From NCBI RefSeq assembly GCF_000219625.1, contig NC_018202.1:248001-312000 (forward strand): a DNA stretch of 64,000 nucleotides, given 5' to 3'. Shown piece by piece: positions 1 through 11,284 of this stretch. Source of the DNA: Zymoseptoria tritici IPO323 (Eukaryota; Ascomycota; Dothideomycetes; Mycosphaerellales; Mycosphaerellaceae). Each line of letters starts with the position of its first letter. Position 1 is the first letter of the stretch. The notes beneath the pieces are model-generated. The model did no database searches. It was not told the origin of the DNA and saw only the letters and a program-made list of their open reading frames with translations. Made by a program: the position numbers and the translations under genes.

Positions 1-1830
1 AAATGTCATCGACGAAGATGAAGGCGCTCCTCTCAGACTTGATCCCGAGAACTGAGACAACACTACGAGCCCACAGGCAGCCGACACGAGCCACGAGATC
101 ACCGACTTGCCGGGAAAAGATGCTGAAGTCAGATCAGACACAGTGCTGTTTCCGGCCTGAACGCAGCCAAAGCCACCACCAGTAATTCACTGCATGATAA
201 CATTGGGAGCCTTGAGGCCGAGAACAACGCTGCCGTCAGATCGCTGCTCATCGACGCCACTTTATCTGCGCCTACAAATGAGAACTCTCGTTGCTATCAC
301 TGCGTCTGAGGCGGTTGAACCTGCAGGAGAACCCGACGTCGAGAATGGGCCCGCACTCAATCCGCAAAACCGTCTTGATGCCGCGCTCCGGTCAGAACCG
401 AACGCCGCCTCTTCTCCCATATTGACGGACGAGGGTTTCTATTCTGACGTCAAGGATGGTGCTGCTATCAGCTTCGATGCGCAGGAGCCTGCTACAATGC
501 TCGACCCTGATGACGATAGCAAGATCAGCTCGCACGCGGCAGACGCTGTTGCCGTGTCACATGTCAAAAGGCCCGTTAATCACGCCAACTGCGGAGGACT
601 ATGATTTTGCTAGTCCGGGCATCGATGAGGCTGTTCCATCCCAGCTGCTCGAGAACGATTCGTCTAGAGAGGAGGGTCCAGGAAATTCTTCCCCCACGAC
701 ACCAACCAGTCCAGCCTTGTGCCGTGGTCGATGTCAAGTTGAGTCTACATGTCAGGGCGGTACTGTTCAGGGATGTGTTTCCAACAAGGCATCGACGATA
801 TCCGACGGCCTGTGTTGCATCCACCCATCTTATTTCCGTTGGCTGTACCTTCACACACCGTTTCCCCCAAGGAAACAACTGCCATATACCTAGGCTCCCA
901 ATATCTCCTGCGGAGGAGCAGGACCAGGCATCGAGCTTCAGCACAGATAAGACCGCGGCTACCATTCCCGCAGAGGCGAGTACTCTGATTAATGGCGGTA
1001 TCGTCATTCCGGACAGTGCCATCGCCGCTACGTCTAGCTTGTACGGTCCCTCGAGGGCCATTGAGAGCTCCAGATGTGCCGACACCACCGATCAAATCAT
1101 CGCAACCACCCCGAAAGGAACAATGGCCGCAGCAGCGATCAGCCCAGTTGTATCGATTTATGCTAGACCAGCCGTTACTGCCACATCGCCGATCGGGGTT
1201 AGGACCACTATTACCGCTGCTGCTGAGAGCGTCGCTACTGCAAAGCCTCACGAGCTAGTCTCCAGCAGAAATGACGGTACTGTTACCGCCAGCTCCAGTG
1301 GAGACCACGACATCCCGAATGAAGATACCGCCTCTATCGCTGTGTCGGCGATGCTTGTTGGCTTTACAACCTCGTATCCCTCATTACTGCAGATTGCCAT
1401 TCCCTCGACAATTTCCTCGGCCCAACTATCTTGACCGCTCCAATCAGTTGCCTCCTCATCAGCGCCAGGATCCACTGTCTCCTCGCCACCAGCTATCCTT
1501 CTTTCGTCGTCGAACGCTACAGGCCTTTCATCACCGCGAGTCGCAAGTCTCTTATGGTTGACAATTGCAGCTGATCCAGTGCCAGAAGCGTCGCAGATGC
1601 GTCCTTTAAGAATATCGCTTCCTGGCTCGCTATCCGTATCATCCACACCATCGTCCATCGCTGGGTCGACGAGTGCCACAACTTCGAGATGTTATACGGA
1701 CAAAGCTCACGTTAACAAAAGCGCCACGGCTAAATTTAGCCCGGCATCTGCATCGAGTGCCATATTAGTTACCGAGGATGCACCAGACCGGTGTGGAGGA
1801 GTAGATCGCCTCGCGTCCGGACGATAACAG
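1..1830 (+). pseudogene. Degraded Ser/Thr/Ala/Asp-rich coding-like remnant
   Basis: No family recognised. Plus-strand frames stay open in successive blocks (about 194-604, 601-1434 and 1558-1827) that give similar low-complexity Ser/Thr/Ala/Asp-rich protein, but the frame changes between blocks, so no single reading frame spans them. The simplest reading is a long disordered coding region broken by indels, or unconstrained DNA of biased composition. Antisense frames over 576-1088 and 1248-1679 are also open, which weakens the case. The left end is cut by the window edge. Low confidence. Confidence 0.25.
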
Positions 1831-2560
1831 CTCTTGCTCCTCGAGTATTAAAGAAGCGGTCTGCGCTGATCTTTCCACACAACAGGTCATCGATCGAATC
1901 CATCGGAGATCTCCACAGAACATCTTAATAAAACCCACCTGCTATCAGCCAGACCCCATATAATACTTGCGCGGAGTCGTTCGACAGCTCTCTAGCAAAA
2001 GCGCGAAAAGGAACCTCTCCGACCTCTATCATGCTTGCTAAATATCGGGAAGCCGCCAAAATCCCTCTAGCCGACTTCCTTAGTCAAACTTAAGAACGGG
2101 TGTCGGCTCGGCTCTGTCAAGTCTTGCATCTACTAGATTCCAAAGTGGCCCGAAACGCAATTAACAAAGTCGTAATTTGCGACTACCCGTACGATCGAAG
2201 CAGGAGACGACGATTTAACAACTTCTCGAGCACTCACTTAGATCCAACGTCGCTGCGACAAATCAGTTCGGATCGGACCGAATACCGCACAATAGAGCAC
2301 AAATAATAGAAGCTTCTCCGCCTAACAGTAAGACAGAGTCCGGGAGCCCTTAACCTGGCCGTACCAAGCATGTGCTAGGTGCCATAAGCGAGACGTCTCC
2401 GCTACGAGCAGTATCTTAATCATACAACACCCCCTTCGACATCTTTGTTTCCTAGGGCATAGTGCGCTACCACTTACGAGAGCAGGGGTATAAGCAGTCG
2501 ATTCCGAGGCTAGGGCGAAAAGACCCGCGTTTAGGGCGGCTGAGCGAGCGCTACAGCTTC
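1831..2560. other. No gene seen
   Basis: Only short open frames in all six frames, no splice-joined exons, no repeat longer than a few bases. I see nothing supportable here. Confidence 0.4.
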
Positions 2561-2568
2561 TGGAGGGC

Positions 2569-3420
2569 ATGCATTCAATCTTGTCATCTGTCTTAGGACC
2601 GCACACACACGCTAATATCTTTGAAGAGAAGTCTCAGCTCTTGGCCCAGTTCTCAGACACCGAGCATACGGAGAGAAGCAACTATAGCAGCTTGGCCACA
2701 GTAGCGGGCATGGATATGCATGCTATGAATGGCATGACTGTTCAAGAGCCATGACCGACAACCCATGACGACGTTAAGATGGCTATTATACAAATGCGAG
2801 CGGCAGCATTCGAATGTCAAGATGATGAGATCCTCCCTGCCGTGCAGACGCCACGAAGGAAAGAATTGAGCTCAAAGCTTGCAATTCATAGCTTCCAGAT
2901 CCGCTTCCAGGCGTCATTTGGAACTTCTGGACCCTGATAGATGCCTCTCCTATCAGCCACGGGGGCCGCAAGTGTCATTGAAGGGCTCGAGTGTACCAGA
3001 TTTGCTTGACTTTCCGGCGTTAGAAGACCGTTGTTGTCTGGAACTCGCTGACCATCCGGAGTAATAGGACTGTGAACACCTCATGCCATGACCTGCACGT
3101 GCGGGAAAGTTGCTTCCAGGACGCTGGCGGTTGTGCCGTCGTGCTTTGAGATTGCCCCTCGCTGTGAGGACCAGGCCGGGTTGAACAATCGTTGTCAGGT
3201 CTGCCAGGACTTGGCGATGCTCCAGAGCGAGCGAGACGACCTATCGCTGTCGCAATCTCGTTCTTTGCCTACTGCCGATGAGCGTTTGTGTTTGGTTGTT
3301 TCATGAGATTCCAGACTTACTGCTCGATCTTGCGGTAGAGAAGATAGCTCAGCTTACAATTCTTTGTCGCGAACAATGCTTTCAATCAATTGAAGTAACT
3401 TCATCTTGATGTCAATGGTA
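2569..3420 (+). pseudogene. Broken coding-like region with Cys-rich segment
   Basis: Several plus-strand blocks read like protein: 2569-2754, a block starting ATG at 2779, then 3088-3306 (ATG at 3088; 72 residues with seven Cys, including a CQVCQD motif), whose stop is bypassed by a one-base frame change into a Leu-rich helical stretch to about 3414. The blocks use different frames and no donor/acceptor pair joins them well, so this is best called a decayed gene. Function unknown. Confidence 0.25.
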
Positions 3421-3601
3421 TGAGTGATGCGAAGACTTTGCTAGGGCTACTGGCAATCATATACCCTTGGCTTGCAGAATTGTTTGCTCACCAACAGAGC
3501 TAAGGGCAATATGTAGACCGTGTCTCGCCCTTTTGACCGGAGTAGCGTCATTTTGATTGGCGAGCTGACAGCGGTGCTTACTCGTGAGATGTGAGACTTA
3601 C

Positions 3602-3875
3602 ATATACGCATAGTGGGCGTAGGGCGCTGCTCAGGCCGAGCCAGTATGAGGTATCTCCCAACCTCTATTACTCTGTCGGACCCACACACAGTGATGGTAG
3701 GTGAGATCCTTCTACCACTGGCATCTGTGCATGTGCGGGCTTCAGGCTTCCACTTATCGAAGTGATTGAACAGTGAATTCCGGACAGCGCGCATCCCTGC
3801 CAAGTCCAGCTCCGGGTGAGGGCAAAGAGCGAGCAGAGTCTCTGCTGGCTTGCAACGACGTTGGTGTGCAGGCAT
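3602..3875 (-). CDS. Possible first exon of small unknown gene
   Basis: Minus-strand frame opening at an ATG (3875) and staying open for 91 codons to a good fungal donor, GTAAGT, at 3601-3596 (phase 1). The encoded segment is mixed charged/hydrophobic with His, Cys and Trp and matches no family I know. Beyond the donor the frame soon loses protein character, which fits an intron, but I could not choose the acceptor or the downstream exon. Weak candidate. Confidence 0.25.
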
Positions 3876-3879
3876 ATTC

Positions 3880-4250
3880 TACTGCAGGGCAGAGAAGCAT
3901 AACCTCTCGTGCGTACATGACCGGGCACTGCAGCAGAGATGTTAATTACGAGTCGCCTCATTTGCTGAAAGTCGGCATATCAAGCCTGGCTGGAGCAGAG
4001 ACGTTGCTTTAGTGAGCTGCAAGTACAGTGTCTGATAATTGCTGGATCACGAATCAGGCGACTGGTGATTTTTGCGGCTGTTACACTGTCTTGGAGGTCG
4101 TAGGAGAGTGTGCTAAACAGGCTCCAGCAAGTCGAGATCAGTGCGACGGCTTCGCTCCGCTCGGCTCAAGGTGGCTGACAATTTTGTTAAGAAGCTCGTT
4201 GGGAGCACGGAGTAAGTCCTTGTCCATCCTTCCCGCAGGAATGTTGGTCG
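3880..4250. other. No confident gene
   Basis: Plus-strand frame about 3773-4258 is open except for a TAG TGA pair at 4010-4015, but it has no ATG start, and the minus strand is also partly open. Nothing can be assigned. Confidence 0.3.
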
Positions 4251-4254
4251 TGGT

Positions 4255-5940
4255 TTAAGCTAAGGAGTGAGAGAAGAGAGGGTTCTGATGTTGGGAACCG
4301 CGGTGTTTGTAGTGGTGCTTCAAGCTGTATTCAATCTCCGCCGTCAGGCTCTCCAGAAGGTCGGCCGATACGCGACCGCAGCCATGCCGGGGTGGACGTT
4401 GAGGTTCTTGTACATGCACAGGTCGTTGTAGAAGATGAAGTCGTTGGGGTCGACACTCGAACGCGATCGTGTACAGATCCATGGCGTGATCGTGAATAGG
4501 AACATGTGCGTGTGCGAGGTGGAGTACGGGGAGGTGGAGTCGTCCAGAATGATGGCCGTAATCGAGTCCATGTCCCGGCATGTGGGCATGCACGAGTGGC
4601 TGGTGTCGAACGGCACTCCCTTCGCGAAGCCTATCGCCGTTACGAACTTGAACAGCGCTATGATGATGAGGGCGAGCATGGCTCAATCCAAGATCATGCT
4701 CAGGTACGCGGACGTGTTGTTGGACCAGTTTTCGACCGTGGCCATGCTCCACAGCCCGGACAAGGCGAGGATCGGGATGAGGTTCTTTCACGCAGACATG
4801 ATCATGGCTCTGTCCATGATCTCGATCGTGTTGCCGTCCACCCTCTCCCACAAGTCCGGCATGGCGTCTTTAATCAAAACCAGGCCCGGGACCGAGGACA
4901 TCTTCAAGACCGGCTCGATGTACGTAGACCTGCCGAAGGTGACGATTAGCTCCGAACTCGAGAGCCTCCTCCTGTCCTTCAAGCGCATCGTGAGTCGCTC
5001 TGATGATGCTGTTCGTGGCTTTGCCGTTGATCTCGAACTCGCCCGCGAACGAGGTCTTGTCTCTACTCCTGTACTTGCGCCCAGTCACGTTCACATTCAC
5101 CGTCTCTGATCTTGATGATGGACTTGATCTCGACCGTCTCCACACCGTACTGCACGTGCATGATCCTGCCCCTGAACGCGTACTCATCCGAGCTCGCAAT
5201 GACGTACCCGGGCACGACCTTGTGCCTGCTCCTGCTGACCTTGACGGTCGCCTCCCCGTTCGACCTCTTGCTCACCCTCGCGTACACGTTCGACTGCGTA
5301 CCCGTCCAGCGTCACGATCTCCCTCATGTCCAACATCTCGCCTGCAACTTCGAACAAGTCCGTCATAATGTTCTCAAGCGCATCCTCGGGGATGTCCGGC
5401 ATTACGTCCATAAACATGTCCCCGGCGGTCTTCTTGAGCCTCTGTCTGACCATCATTGCGTCCTGACTTGTAGCTGCAGTCCTGTGCGCCATCGTGTTGA
5501 TGGTCTGGTTCGCGGATGTGCTCATATCCTGCGCCGCGTTGGAGTTCGCGAAGATGTTGCCGCTCGTAGGCGGGCTCCTGCTCTGGGCGATGCCTGTGCT
5601 CCTGTCCATCTGCACCTGCTGGTACAAGTTTTCCTTTATGTTCGTGCCGTGTGGAGCTTTCGAGTGCAAAATAAACGACGTTCTGGATAGTCTGGTCCTT
5701 GCCATGCACAAGGCCGGAGAAGTTGACCTCTGCATGCGTTATGCGATGGAAACGCTGCTATGCGGGTACCCGGTCTGATGCGATCGGTAGACAAACGAAG
5801 TCCAACATCTGAGATTGGTCCATGGGGCATCGCTCGGCGTCAGGAGTGCCGTTGATCGAGGGTCGGAGATGCTTCGAAAGCTTCAAGTCGACGGTGATCT
5901 TAGGATTGATTCTGAGCATAGTACTTGGAGAAAGGACCAT
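4255..5940 (-). pseudogene. Decayed gene with strong C/G third-position bias, C-terminal membrane segment
   Basis: Unrecognised family. Reading the minus strand down from an ATG at 5940, codons ending in C or G dominate in one frame at a time, marking it as former coding DNA, but the favoured frame shifts near 5730-5640, 5300, 5100 and 4990, and two in-frame TGA codons follow near 4788 and 4683. The protein is rich in Met, Ile, Asp and Val: a helical acidic part (about 5560-5310), a beta-rich part (5300-4990), then after the second TGA a hydrophobic segment of about 18 residues (around 4675-4620) and a Cys-containing tail ending near 4344. Composition differs from the Ser/Pro/Arg-rich neighbours, so transfer is possible. 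Antisense frames (4435-5109 plus; 4255-4851 minus) are also open but lack the third-position signal. Confidence 0.5.
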
Positions 5941-5999
5941 GGAGGTCAGAAAGTAGGACGCCCAGCTAAATATGCAAGATCTTAGTCAGTCCATCCATA

Positions 6000-6805
6000 G
6001 TGTTCTTCTTCTCGTTGTTAAAGGTTTCCATACACGAGCTTGAAGTCTTGACTAAGCAGCAATTGCAACCGACCAGCGCTTGCAAAGCTCGAGGCCTAAA
6101 ACGACGGCAATCAGAGCTTGAGTCCAACGGCGCCCTAAGCATCAGTACAAGGACAATCGACAGTATCGGTACCGATGAGGAAACGACAGGAGAAGATCTG
6201 GCTGGCCTGAGTCCCGACAGCCGCGATAGCTCAGACAGCGAGTACGAGCTGGAAAGTATCGACAACAGCTCTGAAGACGGCAGCGCCAACTATGATGAGG
6301 AATCAGGCACATCGGAGAACAGCACTCGGCGCGGCTCTGTCGAGTACCATTCGAATAGACTTGCCGTTGGGAAGGACGTTGATGTTGCTAAGCTCGAGGA
6401 CCAAGAGAACTCCAGCGTAAGCGCCGAATCTAGCGATGGAATAATCAGCTATGTTCAAGTGAACGAGGACGCAATAGGACGCAATAGATACCCTTCGCGA
6501 AGCTAGAGACTCTACAGCTTATCCAGGTGTGAACACCATCAAGAGGAAGCGTGATGCAAAGTCCTGCGACGAAGAAGAGCATGCGATCACTACCGGCTGC
6601 GAATCAGACGGACAGCGAGCCAGTCATCTGTATAGTACATTATCTCCAACACGGGAAAGAGCGTCTCGCAGGGAATTTCGAGGTCGAGGAAGACGTCGAT
6701 CCTTCAGCTTTTGCCAAGTCCATCGTTGTCGCTGATTCTGGCAGCGCACTGCTCGAGCAGAAGGAGGAGAATCTGGACTGGCAAGGTGGATATCGCGGAT
6801 TGTAG
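6000..6805 (+). pseudogene. Acidic Ser/Asp/Glu-rich coding remnant, two frames
   Basis: Plus frame 6000-6506 encodes a strongly acidic, Ser-rich disordered protein (SDSEYELESID-type stretches), ending in TAG. A second frame with ATG at 6554 runs to 6805 and encodes 83 residues with a more folded-looking centre. The two may be parts of one gene joined by an intron (a GTAAGC donor near 6418 and a TTATCCAG acceptor near 6521 are present), but the splice I tried runs straight into a TGA. No family recognised; a broken or mis-spliced nuclear-type disordered protein is my reading. Confidence 0.3.
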
Positions 6806-7398
6806 ACGCTTGCCCAATTCGCGGAATTTCTCGCCGACTGCTTCCCATGGCACACGCTGGTGGCCGTTGAGGGCGGGAGACTGGTTGGCATACAAGCCAC
6901 AAGTCCAGAGAGAAGTAGTCGAGTTGCCGAGGTTCCGCCTTTAGTCTACGCATTGCAGTCATGCAGCAGGCCTTTGACGATCCAGTGACGGCCTGTTTGT
7001 TAGAGCACTCGTGGGTAGCCAGTAACGCCCACGCCACCGTCGTCCCCACGGAAAGGTGATGTGATTCTGTTCTTCTGTACATTTCCGTCTCTCCAGCTCT
7101 CTTCTCGTGCAAGTCCAGGACATCGTCCGGGCTTGCGTGCTCAAAATATTCAAGCCGTTGCGCTTGCTGCAGCACTGCCGTTACTGCTGCTGCCCGCTGG
7201 CATACGTCCTTCCCAGAATGACTGACTCTGCAGGGTCTGGCGGCGTCAATCCCCTCCTCTCCTCCATTCATCATGTCTGCCAAACCATGGCTGCCACGGG
7301 ACAGAGAGGACGACGACGACGACGAAGATGCTGAGACACAGGAGAGAATTCCACCCCCTCCCCGCACGGCCGGCGTCATCTTCCAATCGACGCAAGTG
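6806..7398. other. No confident gene
   Basis: A minus frame spans 6624-7442 but is low-complexity Ser/Arg with no ATG-anchored gene model. A GAC-type trinucleotide run lies near 7309-7326. Nothing else supportable. Confidence 0.3.
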
Positions 7399-8261
7399 CT
7401 AGTATCCCGTGCTCCTGTCCAGGGTATATTCCATTTCTTCATTGCGTAGTTGCCCCAACTCCGCTGCCAGCATTTGGTCCTTCTTTTGCAGCAACTCTTT
7501 TACGGCGTTCAAGTCCAAGAAGCCGGAGAGTTCGGCAAGGTCCTCATCGGAGACGTACTCCCGGCGCGATCGGCGACTTGAGAGGAGTGCAGCTTCGCGG
7601 CTCGAGAGTTGGTTCACAAGGCCCTGGATCTCGTGGCACTGGTCGCGGACAAGCTGGGAGAGGTCACAGAGGCGCAGATATGCCGAGATGCTTCGGCGTG
7701 GCGGTCGAGGTCGTGCGCGGATGGCGATGAAGTTGTGATCATAGTGTCCAGATCGTCGGAGAAGAGAGATAGGTTTGTGGCCGCGGTGGCCAGATCGGCG
7801 GCGGAAGGTGGATGCGGCCAGCCAAGGGCGGGCTGCAATGCGGTCAGCTTGGACAGTCAAACGGGCACGACAATGCTTTGCAGGGTGCCGTGAAGTCGGT
7901 GGAAACGCCTAGTTGATGAATGACTTTCTCTCCCTCTCCTCCATCTCTTCTATCGCCGCTGACAGTGCCCTCTCCCGTCACCTCCAGCACACGCAAAGAC
8001 AACGTACCAAAGGTAGCTCAGCACCCGGTGCGGAACAGTCTCATCGTGGGTACTGTCTCACATCTCTCCCAGCTCCTAACCGACCTCTATGCTTCCGCAG
8101 AAAACTACCAGCCCTCCGACCAACCCTCCGATCAACCCTCCGATCAACCCTCCTCTCGCCAAGCCCACGCGCGAAGCGAGGGATGCTAGAACGCTGGCGG
8201 GGTATGCGTTGGTGCTCGGGGTGGTGGCGAAGGGTTGGCGTGGTGGTGCGGTTGGGGACAT
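7399..8261 (-). pseudogene. Glycine-zipper membrane segment plus coiled coil, one frame change
   Basis: ATG at 8261 in good context opens a short N-terminal region followed by a period-4 glycine zipper (GGLIGGLIGGLVGGL), likely a membrane helix. Two possible donors (GTAGTT at 8108, GTCGGT at 8084) are both phase 0. An intron with branch GCTGAC and acceptor GCATTGCAG ends at 7833, and exon 2 continues in phase with an amphipathic acidic helix (DLATAATNL...). Near 7695-7681 the protein-like reading moves by one base into a heptad-rich coiled coil ending at 7399. Either a frameshift has disabled the gene or there is an unseen intron. Product about 200 residues. The zipper is encoded by a 12-bp tandem repeat. 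No family assigned. Confidence 0.4.
8111..8158. repeat. 12-bp tandem repeat, four units
   Basis: Unit ACCCTCCGATCA with small changes, four in-register copies. On the minus strand it encodes the repeated GGLI/GGLV glycine zipper; on the plus strand it would read PSDQ repeats. Confidence 0.9.
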
Positions 8262-8823
8262 ATTGTAGTGTGGCGGGTGGTATGGAGGATGATAGGAAGT
8301 TGTCAGCTTCTCGTGATGAGGTGCTCTCGATATCAGGCATCAAATCAGGCACACATTGCCCCAAAGGTATAAGGAGAGTAAGGTAACTTATAGCCGACAT
8401 CGCTTCGTGTCCGCCAGAGGCGATCAGACCTATGGCGCGCAATGGTGGGAGGAGGTAGAGGAGATGTGTGCATAGGAGGACAAGGCATGGCAGTTGAAGT
8501 CTCGCGAAGGAAGAACAGGCGAAAGAAAGTAAAGGTTGGCTTGGAGTTGATGAGATGCGGAATTGGGTCGACGACCTACAAACCATATGGCTTGATAGCG
8601 TACTGAAGTTATGATCCCTGCTTGTTCCACGATCATAGCCCGACGATACCAGCAAGACATTGAGCAACGTTCTCGCGTTCCGACTTCTTCCTCCTCGTCG
8701 ACGTCGTTGCTTGTATCGGGCTTCCTCTCTCATTGCCCATAACCACCCATGTCTCGAAGTTCTGCCGGCTGTGTCCCTTCCAGTGACTCCGACAAGAGTT
8801 CGTACTCACAGCGCTCAAGGCGG
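8262..8823. other. No confident gene
   Basis: A minus frame to 8733 is open but low-complexity and carries no clear start or splice support. Probably the intergenic space between two minus-strand genes. Confidence 0.3.
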
Positions 8824-9755
8824 TCACATGTTGAGCTCAACCCAGTCGTCGCCCGACTCGCTCTTCCTGCCAGTGTATGCGTCGTCCTTTCCATGCTCTT
8901 GAGAGTCGTCTCCCATCTCTGTGGCGGCTCTGTCTGTGAGTTCCTTGAGATGAGCGACGGTAATGTGGTGCAGTAACTTGCGATCGGATGCAAATGTCAT
9001 CGAGCAACAGGTGCGAGTAGCGTTCGCGGGACTGGAAATGGCAGCTGTGGCGTAGTCGATGAGGTATGTGCAAGTCGTCGCCGCAGTATGACATGTTCGG
9101 AGCGCGGCAGCTTTGAGGGCCACGACTCCGACGTTACAGATTGTGATTGCGTCTGCCGATATGTGCTTGATGTAGGTGATGCAGTGAGTCCAGATTGGCG
9201 CCGCAATATGAACGATGCAGGTGATGCATGGAGTCCAGATTGGTGATAGTTTGTTGTGCGCTCGAAGGATGGCAGTCTTCCCAGTGACATGAACAGTGCT
9301 GAAGAAGGTCGTTGTGGAAGCGACGATGTAGGAGATGAAAGCGACGAGGTGAGGCCAGGTCGTCGCCACGCTGCTACGAGCTCGGAGAGCGGCAGCTTTG
9401 CAGGTGATGAGTCCGGCGCAGAAAGACAGCTTTGCCGAAGCGATGAGGCGGAAGACGAAGTCGAAGGCGGCATGAAGTCGAGATTGGACCAATGTGGACA
9501 GGATGCGAAGGCGTACCACGATCGCTACAGGTGTCAGCTGTTGACCGGAGATGCGGAGTGAAGAGGCGGGCCGTGATGCTTACTCGGGCGTATAACAGCG
9601 TCAGTCAGGCCAATGGCGAGTGTGAGAAGCGCCAGGACCAGGAGGGAGATGACAAGCGCCAGGAGATTTTCGTGGGTTGGCGGTGCTGCCGGACACGCAG
9701 CAGGCGGCGGCATGCGCGCGAGGCAGAACCTCTGAACGAGGCCGATGGACTGCAT
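8824..9755 (-). CDS. Spliced multi-pass membrane protein with internal hydrophobic repeats
   Basis: Join 9755..9584 and 9524..8824, 290 residues. ATG at 9755 sits in an ACAACCATG context. The 59-bp intron (9583-9525) has GTAAGC, a GCTGAC branch and CTGTAG, and the splice keeps the frame, which is strong support. Residues about 30-47 form one clear membrane helix (NLLALVISLLVLALLTLAIG). After it come three diverged copies of a 40-57 residue module, each starting K(A/T)A(A/I)LR and followed by hydrophobic Thr/Ile/Cys-rich segments. The tail (last 40 residues) is hydrophilic and acidic. No known family recognised, so it may be lineage-specific. A pyrimidine-rich stretch on the coding strand lies upstream (about 9870-9800). 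Confidence 0.6.
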
Positions 9756-10434
9756 GGTTGTGTTTGTGACTCGAATGGCAATGTTCAAGAGATGAGCAGA
9801 ACGGAATGTGGTTGATGAGAAGAGTTGAAAGAGTTGAAAGAGTGAGAGAGAGAGGAAGAGAGAGCAGAAGTGATGACCAACGCAAACGCAAGACGGGAAA
9901 GCACGCTAGACCCGACTGGCGGCTACAGAGGCTACGAGGCGCGTGACGGAGCAGACTGGACACCTGACTGGACTCACATAGAAGCATGCATGGAAGTGAA
10001 ATCAAGGGCGCTCACGTCTTCGCAAAGGAGAAGCGAGCAGACTGCTTCTTCGAATCGCTCGCAACGGCTTGGGGACTCCATTGCCACGGCTGCCCGAACC
10101 TTTCACGTACGTGTAAGCCATCTCTCACCTCAATGAGTGAACTTTGGCACGGTCATTTCTGAGTCCTTCGATCCATCTTCTTCCTCCTCCAATCACAGAG
10201 AAAAGCCAACTGATCGGCCGATCTCGTCTCCCACAAACGCTGCAGCTTTTGATATGGCAGGTTCAAAGCAACGCCAACTCCGCGCTGGCTGTAGCACACC
10301 TCCACCGCCAGTGCCGACGCGCTCTCGCGAGAGAAGTTTCCATTTGGTGTAGCTTGTTGTCTCCTGACTGCTGCTCAACGGTGGTGATGCTTCGTGGTCC
10401 CGGCAAGCTGTTCTCCTGGCATCATAAGACGGTC
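9756..10434. other. Intergenic; promoter side of the membrane protein gene
   Basis: Contains the GA/CT-rich tract 9825-9865 (CT on the minus strand), typical of the leader of a fungal gene on the minus strand. Otherwise no gene seen. Confidence 0.3.
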
Positions 10435-11284
10435 TTATTCTCGAACGATACACGCGAGAGCCGTAATAGCCGCGACTGCTGCTTTTAGTTCCCGAAGAGT
10501 CGTGCGATATGGTCGGCATGGGCAAGGCGTGGCGCTCGAGATTGGGGAACTGGGTCGTAGCCGAATTTGGCGTCGTAGGAGGCGGCGAGGGCGAGAGCTT
10601 AACGTGTCATCGAGAGAGCACAGCGACTGTAGCCTCGGGCTTTGGCTTCGGAATCGCACGTGCGCGAAACTTCTCCACTGGTACTGGTGCAGATTGCTTC
10701 GTCTTGACGCAAATTCAAGTGTGATGAGGTTCTCGGCTACAGACTCCAGACCACTCTGGCCGGCCTTCGCCTGATCCTGCAGCTCAGCCAGCATCGTTCG
10801 CGCCTTATCAGTCTGAGCATCATCCACCTTCTTGTGCAGCTGCTTCCTCCGCCACAGACTCGAGACCACTCTGGCCGGCCTTCGCCTAATCCTTCAGCTC
10901 AGCCAGCATCGTCCACGCATTATCAGTCTGAGCATCATGCATCTTTTTGTCCGACCTCTGTAACGCAGCCACGAACTCCTCCAGGATACCCTCGACAAAT
11001 TCGATGCTCTTGAAGCGTGCGCTTCCACTTCTCCTAGTTCTGCCGGTCCCGATCTTGCGAGATGCGTACACTGGAGTCGGCGGGTGTAAGGGAGAAGATG
11101 CAGTATCCGGTGGACGTAGGAGCAAGGCTTCCGGGTGGAATCGCTCGAGGTGGGAGAGGACGCGAAGAGGGCGAGTCGAGTAGCGGTGACGGTGACGGCG
11201 GTTTGGGTGATGGAGAAGGTCAGGGCATTCTGATGTTGAGGCCTCGGTCCTGGCGCTGAGTAATCGAGCGCACCACCTCAGCAA
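10435..11284 (-). pseudogene. Coiled-coil gene remnant with duplicated module and CAG-to-TAG stop
   Basis: Minus frames 11284-10886 and 10869-10435 encode a helical protein in which a module of about 32 residues (DAQTD-A-TMLAEL-D-AKAGQSGLESVAE) occurs twice, 115 bp apart. In the upstream copy the Gln codon after LKD is TAG; in the downstream copy the same codon is CAG. That is a C-to-T change at CpA, the context favoured by repeat-induced point mutation. The two copies are also out of frame with each other (115 is not a multiple of 3). Function unknown. Confidence 0.45.
10741..10951. repeat. Direct repeat, about 96 bp, offset 115 bp
   Basis: Copies at about 10741-10836 and 10856-10951 share long identical runs such as CCACTCTGGCCGGCCTTCGC and TTATCAGTCTGAGCATCAT, with scattered transitions. 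Confidence 0.9.

Noticed and set aside
4255..4851. Minus-strand 198-codon His-rich ORF
   Set aside because: Shifted frame of the same decayed gene; His/Arg-rich composition is typical of an out-of-frame reading of C/G-ending codons.
4435..5109. Plus-strand 224-codon ORF
   Set aside because: It is antisense to the minus frame with strong C/G third positions; its own third positions show no bias.
8076..8261. Definite HeLo/HELL cell-death domain
   Set aside because: Only the glycine zipper resembles it, and that comes from a simple repeat; the following helices show no family motif I can name.
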